Positions 43,580 through 52,518 of a DNA stretch of 64,000 bases are shown piece by piece (the first letter of the stretch is position 1; the number at the start of each line of letters is the position of its first letter). The notes beneath the pieces were generated by a model, which was not told the origin of the DNA, made no database searches, and saw only the letters and a program-made list of their open reading frames with translations. A program made the translations under genes and the position numbers. Source of the stretch: Anaerolineales bacterium (GTDB taxonomy: Bacteria; Chloroflexota; Anaerolineae; Anaerolineales; Villigracilaceae); the NCBI GenBank assembly GCA_030834895.1, contig JAUQXA010000072.1, positions 1 through 64,000 on the forward strand. Direction: 5' to 3'.

Positions 43580-43705
43580 GAGGTAATCTCCTTAAAACAA
43601 GTTTTTCCTACGTAACATTGCACGGCGAACTTGCGTCAACTATACAACACTTTATTTCCAAAGACAACCTTATTCGCAAACTTGACCATCTCGAGAGGAG
43701 AAAAA

Positions 43706-44377
43706 ATGAATAAGCTCGTTCAACTGGGTTCTATACAGGGACATCTCGCAAAACCCAATGGAAGCGGCCCTTGGCCTGCGGTGATCGTCATTCAGGAATG
43801 GTGGGGCTTGGACAGCCAGACCAAATCCATTGCGGACCGTTTTGCACAGGAAGGCTATCTCGCTTTCGCGCCCGACCTTTACCACGGCGAACTTGCGCAG
43901 ACCGGGGACAGTGATACTGCGATGAAACTTGTGCAAAAATACGGACCAAACGCCCATCTTGACCTGCAATCACTTTTTGACGCGCTCAAGGGACACCCCG
44001 ATTGCAATGGCAAAATTGGCAGCGTCGGCTTCTGCTTCGGCGGACGCATGTCACTCACCCTCAGCTTGAGCCGTCCCGTTGACGCGGTCTGCACTTTTTA
44101 TGGCGGCGGGATGCAGACCATCTTCGACCAGTTGCGGACGAGTCTCCAAGCTCCCGTACTTGGATTATTTGGCGACGCCGATGTTTCCATCCCCAGGGGC
44201 ACAGTGGAGCAATTCGATAAATTGCTCGATGAAGTCGGCGTGGAACATGAGGTCATCATGTACCCGAACTCAGGTCACGCCTTCTTCCGTGACAGCGACC
44301 CAAACGTGTACATCCCCGAGGCATCAAGGGATGCATGGGAACGGGTAAAAAAATTCTTCAAGAAACATTTGATGTAA
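43706..44377 (+). CDS. Dienelactone hydrolase family protein
   Basis: This alpha/beta hydrolase (223 residues) has the catalytic triad of dienelactone hydrolases: Cys in GFCFGGRMSL, Asp in LGLFGDADVSIP and His in YPNSGHAFFRD. The EWWGLDSQTKSIADRFA segment after the first strand is typical of the family. The natural substrate is unknown; carboxymethylenebutenolidase activity is the family prototype. The ATG at 43706 follows AGAGGAG. It is followed by an intrinsic terminator. Confidence 0.93.
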   Translation: MNKLVQLGSIQGHLAKPNGSGPWPAVIVIQEWWGLDSQTKSIADRFAQEGYLAFAPDLYHGELAQTGDSDTAMKLVQKYGPNAHLDLQSLFDALKGHPDCNGKIGSVGFCFGGRMSLTLSLSRPVDAVCTFYGGGMQTIFDQLRTSLQAPVLGLFGDADVSIPRGTVEQFDKLLDEVGVEHEVIMYPNSGHAFFRDSDPNVYIPEASRDAWERVKKFFKKHLM

Positions 44378-44397
44378 AAGATTAACTGTGGACGATC

Positions 44398-44434
44398 GAC
44401 CACTGACGATGGGCCATTGTCAGTGGTCTTTTTT
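44398..44434 (+). terminator. Intrinsic terminator after the hydrolase gene
   Basis: GACCACTGAC (44398-44407) pairs with GTCAGTGGTC (44419-44428) and runs into six T residues. It lies about 20 bases after the stop. Confidence 0.88.
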
Positions 44435-44470
44435 ATTGACAAAACTCCCCGCATCCTTTACCCTCATGGC

Positions 44471-46600
44471 ATGATAAGTCTCAGTCTGCTCCAACGTCAG
44501 GTGATAGAATCTCCGCTTGACAAGCGGCTCTTCGTCGCGGGGCGGGCCGGGACGGGGAAAACAACCGTCGGTGTGGAGCGGATGCACTACCTGTTGGCAC
44601 AAGGCGTCCCGGCGGATTCCGTCCTCCTGCTCACACCCCAGCGGACGATGCAGGAGCCATATCTCAACCTGCTCTACAGTCCCGAACGCAGCGCGGGCGG
44701 CGAAGCAACATCCGCAACGATTGGCGGCCTCGCCAAGCGCATGTGCGATTTGTTCTGGCCACTTGCAGCGGAAGCGGCAGGATTCAAAAATCCCGACCAA
44801 CCGCCTGTTTTTCTCACGCTGGAAACCGCACAATACTACATGGCGTATCTCGTACGTCCGCTGTTGGAGCAGGGCTACTTCCAATCGCTGACCATCGACC
44901 GCAACCGCCTGTATTCCCAAATTCTCGATAATTTGAACAAGTCCGCAGTGGTAGGTTTTCCACACACCGAGATCGGCGCGCGCATGGACTCAGCGTGGTT
45001 TGGCGACCCCGTCCAGCGCCGCATCTATCAGGACGCGCAGGAGTGCGCCAATCGTTTCCGCGCGTATTGTCTCGAACATAACCTGCTCGATTTTTCCCTG
45101 CAACTCGAGATCTTCGCAAACATCCTTTGGCATGAAGGTCATGTGCAGGATTATCTCAAACGGACCTATCGCCATCTGATTTACGATAATGTGGAAGAGG
45201 ATGGTCCACGCTCACATGACATCATCAACGCATGGCTTCCAGATTTTGACTCGGCGCTCTTGATCTACGACACCGACGCGGGCTATCGTTACTTCCTCGG
45301 CGGGGACGCGGTCACAGGCTACGCTTTGGCGGATGCCTGCGACGAGAGAGTTCAATTCGCCGACAGTTTTGTCTCATCTGAAAATATCGCCAATCTTTCG
45401 AACATGCTGGTTTCAGCAATCACCCACCGCGAAACCGAAACCACCGACACAAGCAGCACGCTGGATTTCATCCTGACCCATTACTATCCCGAAATGTTGG
45501 ATCAGGTCGTTGCGCGAATCAAATCGCTAATCAAAGACGATGGAATCTCGCCAGCAGAAATTGTGGTGCTCGCGCCCTATCTTTCGGATGCGCTGAGATT
45601 TTCAATCACAAATCGTCTGGAGGCGGCGGGGATTCCCTGGCGTTCGCATCGCCCGTCGCGCTCGCTGCGTGACGAACCCGCCAGCCGAACCCTGTTAACA
45701 CTGTCAGCCTTGGCACACCCGCAGTGGAATATCCGCCCGACAAAGTTCGACGTGGCGCATACTCTGATGTTTGCATTGAATACGGACTTGATCCGCGCCC
45801 AATTGCTGACCGAAATTGTGTACCGTCCGCCCTTCGACTCGCTCAGGGCGTTTGATGAGATCAAACTCGAAACGCAGGAACGCATCACCTACGCCCTCGG
45901 TGAACGCTTCACCAACCTGCGGAACTGGCTCGAAGACTACCGCCAGTCCGCGCCACAACCATTGGACTTCTTCTTGCGGCGGCTCTTCGGCGAAGTTTTA
46001 TCGCAACCTGATTATGGTTTCCATGGCAACATGGACGCTGTCCGCGTGGCTTCGAGTTTGATCGAGTCGATCAAAAAGTTCAGGCAGGTGATGGAGCCTA
46101 CAATGAGAGACCTGTCAGGTCTTACGGAAAGACACGACGACATCAGACTCGCCGATGAAGACCTGGCAGGTCTGGGACGTGAATACATCGCCATGCTCGA
46201 AGACGGTGTCCTTGCCGCGCAATATCTGGAATCGTGGCGCAGTGAGAATGTTGACACAGTTCTGGTCGCACCCGCGCATACTTTCCTAATGATGAATCAT
46301 CCCGTGGCTGCGCAATTTTGGCTTGACCCCGGCTCCAGCGGATGGGCGCAGCGTCTTGCCCAACCTTTAACCCATCCTTATGTATTGTCACGTCATTGGG
46401 AAGCGGGTCGCCTGTGGACAGACGCCGATGAGGTCAATGCCGAAACTGAATCGCTTGCGCGGCTTACGGGCGGATTGCTCAGCCGCTGCCGCGAAAGAGT
46501 CATCCTGGCGCTGGCAGACTTGGGCGAGACCGGCTTCGAACAGCGCGGCTCGTTGCTCAGGGCATTTCAAAAGGTTCTGCAAGAATCACAGCCGGGATGA
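44471..46600 (+). CDS. UvrD/Rep-like superfamily I helicase-related protein with altered motif II
   Basis: This 709-residue protein opens with a Q-motif-like region and Walker A (VAGRAGTGKTTVGVERM), as in UvrD/PcrA. The expected motif II (VDExQD) reads YDNVEEDGP, and the motif III region reads LIYDTDAGYRYFLGGD instead of GDxDQSIYxFRGA. The catalytic Glu and the sensor Gln are therefore replaced. The C-terminal half keeps motif IV-like text (EIVVLAPYLSDALRFSITNR). It could bind ATP without efficient unwinding, or belong to a divergent subfamily with a different mechanism. About 27 residues near 545-570 are encoded by a pair of palindromes. Its stop overlaps the next gene as ATGA. Confidence 0.8.
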   Translation: MISLSLLQRQVIESPLDKRLFVAGRAGTGKTTVGVERMHYLLAQGVPADSVLLLTPQRTMQEPYLNLLYSPERSAGGEATSATIGGLAKRMCDLFWPLAAEAAGFKNPDQPPVFLTLETAQYYMAYLVRPLLEQGYFQSLTIDRNRLYSQILDNLNKSAVVGFPHTEIGARMDSAWFGDPVQRRIYQDAQECANRFRAYCLEHNLLDFSLQLEIFANILWHEGHVQDYLKRTYRHLIYDNVEEDGPRSHDIINAWLPDFDSALLIYDTDAGYRYFLGGDAVTGYALADACDERVQFADSFVSSENIANLSNMLVSAITHRETETTDTSSTLDFILTHYYPEMLDQVVARIKSLIKDDGISPAEIVVLAPYLSDALRFSITNRLEAAGIPWRSHRPSRSLRDEPASRTLLTLSALAHPQWNIRPTKFDVAHTLMFALNTDLIRAQLLTEIVYRPPFDSLRAFDEIKLETQERITYALGERFTNLRNWLEDYRQSAPQPLDFFLRRLFGEVLSQPDYGFHGNMDAVRVASSLIESIKKFRQVMEPTMRDLSGLTERHDDIRLADEDLAGLGREYIAMLEDGVLAAQYLESWRSENVDTVLVAPAHTFLMMNHPVAAQFWLDPGSSGWAQRLAQPLTHPYVLSRHWEAGRLWTDADEVNAETESLARLTGGLLSRCRERVILALADLGETGFEQRGSLLRAFQKVLQESQPG
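46108..46173. repeat. Two 15-bp palindromes inside the UvrD-like gene
   Basis: AGACCTGTCAGGTCT (46108-46122) and AGACCTGGCAGGTCT (46159-46173) are each perfect palindromes with one central base and differ only there. They are 36 bases apart and in frame, coding DLSGL and DLAGL. They match the class of odd-centred palindromes found between genes. Confidence 0.8.
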
Positions 46601-48159
46601 AAAAATTTCGGACGCCCAAACAGGAAGAGTCCGGCGCGCTGATTGCCATGATTGCCACAATTTTCGGCGGCTGGGTACGGCTGTTCGCGCCCTGGGTGGC
46701 TGGCTTTCCTCTCAATGACGGCGGATTATTTCATTCCATGATCCTGACTGTGCGGGAGAATCAATACCGCCTGCCGCAATATGTGGAATACAACGGACTG
46801 AGCATCCCATTTGCATATCCGGCGTTTGGGTTTTACATCGGGGCGTTTCTCTCTCAAATCACCGGCGCAAGCCCGGTTGAAATTTTGCGCTGGCTTCCAG
46901 CCATTATCAGTGTTGGAACCATTCCCGCGTTTTACTGGTTGGCAAAATCACTCCTGGGTTCATCGTTCAAGGCGGGCATCGCGACTTTTATTTACGCCTT
47001 CATCCCCCGCGCCATGAGTTGGGCGTTGATGGGCGGCGGACTGACGCGGAGTTTTGGTCTGCTCTTCCTTTTGCTCACTCTCGCAAGCATTCATGCGCTA
47101 TTCAAAAACCCAAACAAAAAATTCCTGTTTGCCTCCATCCTTTTCAGCGCATTGACCATCTTGAGTCATCCCGAAGCCGCGATCCACACCGTTGCTTTTA
47201 GTATTTTGATTTGGATATTCGAGGGACGAAACAAACAGGGGATTCTAAACGCGCTATCGGTTGGTCTTGGGACATTGATCCTCACTGCCCCCTGGTGGCT
47301 GACTCTGCTCATCCGCTTTGGGCTTGACCCAATCCTGGCTGCAACAGGGACAGGCTTTCACTCCGCCATTGCCCTTCTCATCCCATTCGTCTACATTTTG
47401 ACGGACGAGCCTTCCACTACTTTCATCGCCGTGCTGGGAGTCATCGGGTTGGCAATCAACCTTCGGCAAGGTAAATTCCTGCTTCCGGTGGCATATCTGT
47501 TACCTTTTGTCGTCGAGCCGCGCAGTGCCCCAGTTTACGCGATGATTCCGCTGGGAATGCTGGCAGCAGCAGCGCTTTCGGATGTGATCCTACCAGTGTT
47601 GACACATCTGCCCGGACGAAACCTGGTTCTGAAAATCTTTGTCCCCTACCTCGCCTTGTACATGATCGGCAATGCCTTTTATTTCGACACTCAATTTGCA
47701 GGGACAAGCGTCTCACCGGCAAACCGCGAAGCTTTTGAATGGATCAAGACAAACACCCCTCCGAAAAGCCGCTTCCTGATTCTGACCGGGGAAACGGATG
47801 TCTTTTGTGACGGCATCCCCGAATGGTTCCCGGCATTGACGGGGCAAACCAGCCTGACGACAATTCAAGGGACGGAATGGCTGCCCGGTAAATTTGCGCC
47901 TGCTTCACAACTTCAACGGGACATGCAAGGTTGTCTCAATGAAATGGATTCTTTTGCCTGCGTTGAGGAACAGGCGAAACAGGCCGGCATTCAATATGAC
48001 TATCTTTACATCGCCAATCAATCCACGCTAAAGAGCATGTGCCGGGTCATCCAGCCGATTTCACGCGGCAGTGAGCTTATCCGCGCCCTCGAAAGCGACA
48101 AAGACTTTGCCCCCGTTTACCAAACGGACAAAGTCTCCATTTTTCTCCGCAAACGCTGA
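46597..48159 (+). CDS. Multi-pass membrane protein, GT-C glycosyltransferase-like
   Basis: This 520-residue protein has about ten membrane helices and a C-terminal soluble domain (from about residue 370). Early in the protein, in the first extracytoplasmic loop, VAGFPLNDGGLFHSMI carries an acidic residue placed as in GT-C lipid-linked glycosyltransferases. The C-terminal region (SPANREAFEWIKTNTPPKSR) resembles the soluble tails of such enzymes. The sugar donor and acceptor are unknown. Its ATG overlaps the UvrD-like stop (ATGA), an odd partner. A second multi-pass gene follows 11 bases on. Confidence 0.75.
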   Translation: MKKFRTPKQEESGALIAMIATIFGGWVRLFAPWVAGFPLNDGGLFHSMILTVRENQYRLPQYVEYNGLSIPFAYPAFGFYIGAFLSQITGASPVEILRWLPAIISVGTIPAFYWLAKSLLGSSFKAGIATFIYAFIPRAMSWALMGGGLTRSFGLLFLLLTLASIHALFKNPNKKFLFASILFSALTILSHPEAAIHTVAFSILIWIFEGRNKQGILNALSVGLGTLILTAPWWLTLLIRFGLDPILAATGTGFHSAIALLIPFVYILTDEPSTTFIAVLGVIGLAINLRQGKFLLPVAYLLPFVVEPRSAPVYAMIPLGMLAAAALSDVILPVLTHLPGRNLVLKIFVPYLALYMIGNAFYFDTQFAGTSVSPANREAFEWIKTNTPPKSRFLILTGETDVFCDGIPEWFPALTGQTSLTTIQGTEWLPGKFAPASQLQRDMQGCLNEMDSFACVEEQAKQAGIQYDYLYIANQSTLKSMCRVIQPISRGSELIRALESDKDFAPVYQTDKVSIFLRKR

Positions 48160-48170
48160 AAGGGGATTTG

Positions 48171-49364
48171 ATGAAAACTCGCGATATCTTATGGGTCGTT
48201 TGCCTCTCCGCCATCCTTGTGCTGGGACTTGACCTATTGACGAACGCCATCGACACGAAAAAATATGCATGGGACTTCGTTTACTACATCGCGCTGGCGA
48301 AGGATGGCTTTGATGCGAAGCCGCTGGCAAGTCCGTTTGTGTATCGTTATCTTACTCCATTCATTGTCAACTTAATATCGAAGGCGTCGGGACTTTCCAT
48401 CGAGCATGGATTTTTGGCCATTGCCTATTTTGGCGCAATTGCGCAACTGACGGGTGTCTTTCTCTTCACCCACTGGTTGACCAGGTCACGCAAAGGCGCG
48501 GTCATCGCCATGGCCGTGACCGCGCTCTCGTTGTTCAACATCAAATTCCTGCTCTTTGACATTTACCGGCCGGACCATCTGGCGTACGCGCTCGTCCTCC
48601 TGCAAACTTATTTTGCATTCGAGAAAAAATTCCTGCCGCTACTCATCACCACTGTCATTGCATCGCAGATTCGTGAATTCAACATCGTTCCGCTTGTTGC
48701 CTATTTGATTGCAGTTTCACGCACGGAGGAACGTCCCAAATTCATCGGGCAGGCTTCCTTGTCCGTGCTGTCCCTGCTCCCCGCCATCATCCTGCCGCGA
48801 TTGCTCATCCCAGTGACGGAGAACTACCAGATCGCGGGCTTCTCCCCCGAAGCCATTCTCACCACGCTGCTCCTGCCCTTCATGCCGAGCGTGAGCATCA
48901 ATTTCATCTTCTCGATCTTTGCCTATCTCCTTCCAATCCTCTTTCTTGCTGATCTAAAGACCATCAAGGCGACTCTCGCAGGCTTGCCCGATGACCAGCG
49001 CGTCTATCTGTATGCCTACGTCATCCTCGTCCTCTTCCTGAGTTTCCTCGGCGGCACGGACTTTTTCCGCTTCGCCACATTCCTGTTCCTGCCGCAAATC
49101 ATTCTGCTCGGATTCATCGCGCCGCAAAAGTCCAACCTGCACGTTGGATCGATGCTCACGGTCACCTTCATCTTCAACCGCATCTGGCTGCCCTTCCCCA
49201 TGGCAGACAGGGATCAATACCGCGATTTTTACGGCGGACATTCCCTGCGATTGAGCTGGGCAACCCTATATCGCGCGCTGGAATGGCTGGCTTTTATTTT
49301 GGTTGGGGTTGTTCTGCGCGCGAAAGCAAAAGGAACATTTCCCCCATCTAGTTTCCCTGACTAA
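48171..49364 (+). CDS. Multi-pass membrane protein of unknown function
   Basis: This 397-residue protein has about nine or ten membrane segments. After the first helix there is a loop with WDFVYYIALAKDGFDAKPLA and SPFVYRYLTPFIV, resembling the first loop of GT-C type mannosyltransferases, and a later loop with DIYRPDHLAY. No signature can be confirmed. The ATG at 48171 follows AGGGGAT; a TTG at 48168 also precedes it. It follows another GT-C-like gene by 11 bases, and its end overlaps the convergent M20 peptidase gene by 17 bases. Confidence 0.7.
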   Translation: MKTRDILWVVCLSAILVLGLDLLTNAIDTKKYAWDFVYYIALAKDGFDAKPLASPFVYRYLTPFIVNLISKASGLSIEHGFLAIAYFGAIAQLTGVFLFTHWLTRSRKGAVIAMAVTALSLFNIKFLLFDIYRPDHLAYALVLLQTYFAFEKKFLPLLITTVIASQIREFNIVPLVAYLIAVSRTEERPKFIGQASLSVLSLLPAIILPRLLIPVTENYQIAGFSPEAILTTLLLPFMPSVSINFIFSIFAYLLPILFLADLKTIKATLAGLPDDQRVYLYAYVILVLFLSFLGGTDFFRFATFLFLPQIILLGFIAPQKSNLHVGSMLTVTFIFNRIWLPFPMADRDQYRDFYGGHSLRLSWATLYRALEWLAFILVGVVLRAKAKGTFPPSSFPD

Positions 49365-50484
49365 CCCACTCACCACCAAACTGACTACTTACAATCCCCG
49401 CCAACTCCACAAACCTCACCACGCTCTCCATTCCCTTCGCAATCGGCTCGATATCCACAAACTCATTCAGGGTATGCGCGCCGCCGCCAGTGGAAACTCC
49501 CATCACCACAGCCGGGATACCACGGCTGAGCGGGATATTGGCATCGGTGGAACCTGCGGTGAGGGAGGCTTCCAACCCCTGCTCGCTCAGACACTGCAAC
49601 CCCAACGTCACCAGCGGATGGTTGGATGGGATTTCGCCCGCAGGACGCTCACCAATCACTTCCGCCATGACGCGCACGCCTTCACGGTCGGCGTCCTTCA
49701 AAATCTTCTCCACCTGATGAATCAGCTTCAACAACGCCTTTCTATCCTCAGAACGCAAATCCAATTCGCATTTGGCTTCGGACGCCACCACGTTGACCCC
49801 CGTCCCGCCTTGAATGGTGCCGACATTTATCGTGGTACGCGGACTCTTCGGCAGGCGAATCGAGGTCAATTCAGTGATGAGCGAGGCCAGTTCATGCACC
49901 GCCGACGGCTGCCCATAGTCCGCCCACGAATGTCCGCCCGCAGTTTTGGTGGTGATGCGATAACGTTGTACTCCGATGGCGCGGTGATAAACGTGGCCGA
50001 GCGCCAACCCCTCCAAAACGAGATAGCCGATGACGTTTGAATTGAAACGATCCACCACGCCGCGCATCCCGCGCAAGTCACCAAGTCCCTCCTCGCCCGT
50101 GTTTGCCACCAGCCAAAGGTCGTGTTCCAGGCTGACGTTTTTTTCGCGCAATGACCAGAGAATGCCAAACAGCGCCGCCACACCCATCGAGTTATCGCCG
50201 ATACCCGGACCGAAGACCTTGTCCTTCTCCCGCTTCACTTGCAGGTTGACGCTGACGGGAAAGACCGTATCCAAATGCGCTGAGACGATCAACGGCTTGG
50301 ACTTCCTCGGTCTGCCCGGCAGGCGCGCGTATACATTGCCAAAGGAATCCATCGAGACATCTTTCAATTTTTCCTTTTGGAAGAGTCCGCGCACGAATTC
50401 GCCGCGCGGTCCCTCGGCGAACGAGGGCGCGGGGATTTGTTGGATTTGGATGGCAAGGTCGAGAATTTCGTCTGTCGTTGGCAT
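49348..50484 (-). CDS. M20 family metallopeptidase
   Basis: This 378-residue hydrolase has the M20 zinc-site order: HLDTV (IVSAHLDTVFPV), the bridging aspartate in GIGDNSMGV, the catalytic glutamates in NTGEEGLGD, a further acidic ligand in VLEGLALG and the late histidine in GGGAHTLNEFVD. The dimerisation domain lies in between (about residues 180-290). It resembles tripeptidase T-like or carboxypeptidase-type members; peptide specificity cannot be read. It lies 11 bases after the PfkB gene, so the two are probably cotranscribed. Confidence 0.92.
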   Translation of the reverse strand: MPTTDEILDLAIQIQQIPAPSFAEGPRGEFVRGLFQKEKLKDVSMDSFGNVYARLPGRPRKSKPLIVSAHLDTVFPVSVNLQVKREKDKVFGPGIGDNSMGVAALFGILWSLREKNVSLEHDLWLVANTGEEGLGDLRGMRGVVDRFNSNVIGYLVLEGLALGHVYHRAIGVQRYRITTKTAGGHSWADYGQPSAVHELASLITELTSIRLPKSPRTTINVGTIQGGTGVNVVASEAKCELDLRSEDRKALLKLIHQVEKILKDADREGVRVMAEVIGERPAGEIPSNHPLVTLGLQCLSEQGLEASLTAGSTDANIPLSRGIPAVVMGVSTGGGAHTLNEFVDIEPIAKGMESVVRFVELAGIVSSQFGGEWVSQGN

Positions 50485-50495
50485 GGTTGGGTTCC

Positions 50496-51506
50496 CTAAA
50501 TTTCGCGCGCCGCCTCTTTGAGCCAGTGCAGGCGCGCTTTGGCAAGTCCTGGCAAAACGCCCAAGGCGTAGAAAGGTCCGCTGCCCTCAATTGTAAGCGA
50601 AGCCGAGACGCTCCCGTGCAAGGCTGCCAGTAACGGGTCATTCGTTTGTTGAAAGCCGGCGAGAAATCCGCCGCAGAAGGCATCCCCAGCCCCGGTCAGG
50701 TCGGCGATGCGGGACGGGTAGGCGGGAATCTCATAGCGGTGATTTCCCGCCACATCGCAGAGCAGTTGCCCCTGCGCGCCGCGTTTGACCACCACGATCT
50801 GCGGGCCGTATTCGCTCACCTGTCGCATCATTTCCCACAGGTCGTTGGTCTCGCCCCAAAAGAGCGAACGCAGTTCCTCCTCCGACGACTGGAAAGCGGT
50901 GACGCCTTGCAGAACGAGTCTCAGGTCGCGCCAAAAGCCGGGGGACATGTACCCAGGTGACGGGTCGAGGCTGACAGTCTGCCCGCTTCCACTGCGATAC
51001 AAATTTACCATCTGGCTTTGACTCACAAAGTCAAACGGACAAAGATGCACATACGGCGCGACGCGATAATCTTTCGGGGTATCGAGCGCGGAAGGAGAAA
51101 GGGACTCCGGCATGCGCAGGTCTTTGCGCGACTCATCCGGCGGCTGGTAACCAAGCAAAGACTTGGGAAAGGTCAACTGTCGGCGGGCAAAATGTGAAAC
51201 GGCGCTGGATAAACTGCGTTCATTGACATCATTGAAGGCGGCAAAGAAGCGCAGGTCGGCATTTTGCAGTTCGGGCAGGGCGCGGATGCCACTCGTGTCA
51301 AAACCGCGCTCTTCCAGGTCTCGCAGCCATTGGCTTGGATAATTTTCATCCACACGTCCAACCAGGCCGGCGTTCGTATTCCAGACCGCCAGTCCGCCCG
51401 CAGCATAGAGCAGGCTGCCGCCCGGAGAATCCAACAATGGCGGGCCCGAATAAGGCAGGATATATTCGCGGCTTAGTTTGCCGGCGATGACGAAAGTGGG
51501 CTGCAT
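50496..51506 (-). CDS. PfkB family carbohydrate/nucleoside kinase
   Basis: This 336-residue kinase shows the PfkB C-terminal signature DLTGAGDAFCGGFLAGF, with the catalytic Asp, and the anion-hole GAGD. The N-terminal half has GGSLLYAAGGLAVW, in place of the usual GG-N-A. Substrate specificity (ribokinase, fructokinase, adenosine kinase-like) cannot be told. The start at 51506 (MQPTFVIAGKL) is chosen over the upstream 51521 ATG, which lies in the promoter region of the divergent VIT gene. It precedes the M20 peptidase gene by 11 bases. Confidence 0.9.
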   Translation of the reverse strand: MQPTFVIAGKLSREYILPYSGPPLLDSPGGSLLYAAGGLAVWNTNAGLVGRVDENYPSQWLRDLEERGFDTSGIRALPELQNADLRFFAAFNDVNERSLSSAVSHFARRQLTFPKSLLGYQPPDESRKDLRMPESLSPSALDTPKDYRVAPYVHLCPFDFVSQSQMVNLYRSGSGQTVSLDPSPGYMSPGFWRDLRLVLQGVTAFQSSEEELRSLFWGETNDLWEMMRQVSEYGPQIVVVKRGAQGQLLCDVAGNHRYEIPAYPSRIADLTGAGDAFCGGFLAGFQQTNDPLLAALHGSVSASLTIEGSGPFYALGVLPGLAKARLHWLKEAAREI

Positions 51507-51581
51507 ACCCCAAGTATACAAGGAAATGATTCAGGCCGTATAATGCAATATACAAAAATCAAGCATCCAAGGAAAATAAAC

Positions 51582-52454
51582 ATGCAACTCAGCGAAGACA
51601 CCCGCAAAAAAGTAATTCTATTTCAACAGACGGAGATCACCGAATCACACATCTACAAGCGACTCGCAAAACGAATCAAATCGGTGGAAAATGCAAAGAT
51701 CATCGACCAGATCGCCGACGACGAACTGCGTCACTACAACATCTGGAAGGGTTACACCAACGAAGAGGTCAAGCCGCGCTGGTTCCTTGTCTGGTTCTAC
51801 TACATCATCAGCGTTGTCTTCGGCTTTACTTTTGGCATCAAACTGATGGAAATGGGTGAGGAGGGCGCGCAAAAGAATTATGCCGATATTTCAAAGGAGA
51901 TCCCTGAAGCTGCAAAAATCCAGCGGGAGGAAAACGAGCACGAACAACAATTGATCGGCATGTTGGACGAGGAACGACTGCGCTATGCAGGCTCGGTGGT
52001 GCTCGGTTTGAACGACGCCCTTGTGGAGCTGACCGGCGCCCTCGCTGGTTTGACGCTTGCTTTGCAGGACGTGAAGTTGATTGCCCTTTCCGGGCTGATC
52101 ACCGGCATCGCCGCCTCGCTTTCGATGGCGGCCAGCGAGTATCTCTCCACCCGCTCGGAAGACACAGGCAAACATCCTGTCCGCGCCGCAGTATATACGG
52201 GCATTGCCTACATCATCACGGTCACCCTGTTGATCCTGCCCTACCTACTCTTTACCAACTATTATCTCGACCTCGTCATTTCACTTACAACTGCCGTCCT
52301 CATCATCGCCGTCTTCAACTACTACATCTCCGTCGCCAAGGGCGAATCCTTCCGCGCGCGGTTTGTCGAAATGGCCGGACTCAGCCTCAGCGTAGCCGCA
52401 TTCAGTTTCATCATCGGCTATTTCATCCGCATCTGGCTGGGTGTTGAAGTGTAA
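51582..52454 (+). CDS. Ferritin-like domain fused to VIT1/CCC1 membrane transporter (MbfA-like)
   Basis: This 290-residue protein joins a rubrerythrin/ferritin-like helical domain (about residues 1-140) to a VIT1/CCC1-type membrane part (about 145-290). The metal residues are visible as ILFQQTEITESHIYKRLA, DDELRHYNIWK and REENEHEQQLI. The membrane part has SVVLGLNDALVELTGALAGL and SMAASEYLSTRSE, typical of VIT iron/manganese exporters. It is likely a membrane ferritin that senses or oxidises iron and exports it. The start at 51582 follows AAGGAA. A TATAAT lies at 51539-51544, suggesting its own promoter. Confidence 0.9.
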   Translation: MQLSEDTRKKVILFQQTEITESHIYKRLAKRIKSVENAKIIDQIADDELRHYNIWKGYTNEEVKPRWFLVWFYYIISVVFGFTFGIKLMEMGEEGAQKNYADISKEIPEAAKIQREENEHEQQLIGMLDEERLRYAGSVVLGLNDALVELTGALAGLTLALQDVKLIALSGLITGIAASLSMAASEYLSTRSEDTGKHPVRAAVYTGIAYIITVTLLILPYLLFTNYYLDLVISLTTAVLIIAVFNYYISVAKGESFRARFVEMAGLSLSVAAFSFIIGYFIRIWLGVEV

Positions 52455-52464
52455 TTTACGTACA

Positions 52465-52497
52465 AGACCCTAAAGGTTTCGGAAACCTTTAGGGTCT
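52465..52497. repeat. Perfect odd-centred palindrome, 16-base arms
   Basis: Arms AGACCCTAAAGGTTTC and exact complement flank one central G, 11 bases after the ferritin-VIT stop. There is no T-run on either side, so it is unlike an intrinsic terminator, although it could still stop polymerase. The AGACC/GGTCT ends match the 15-bp palindromes at 46108. Confidence 0.85.
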
Positions 52498-52518
52498 GAT
52501 TGTTGTATACTTAAAGTC

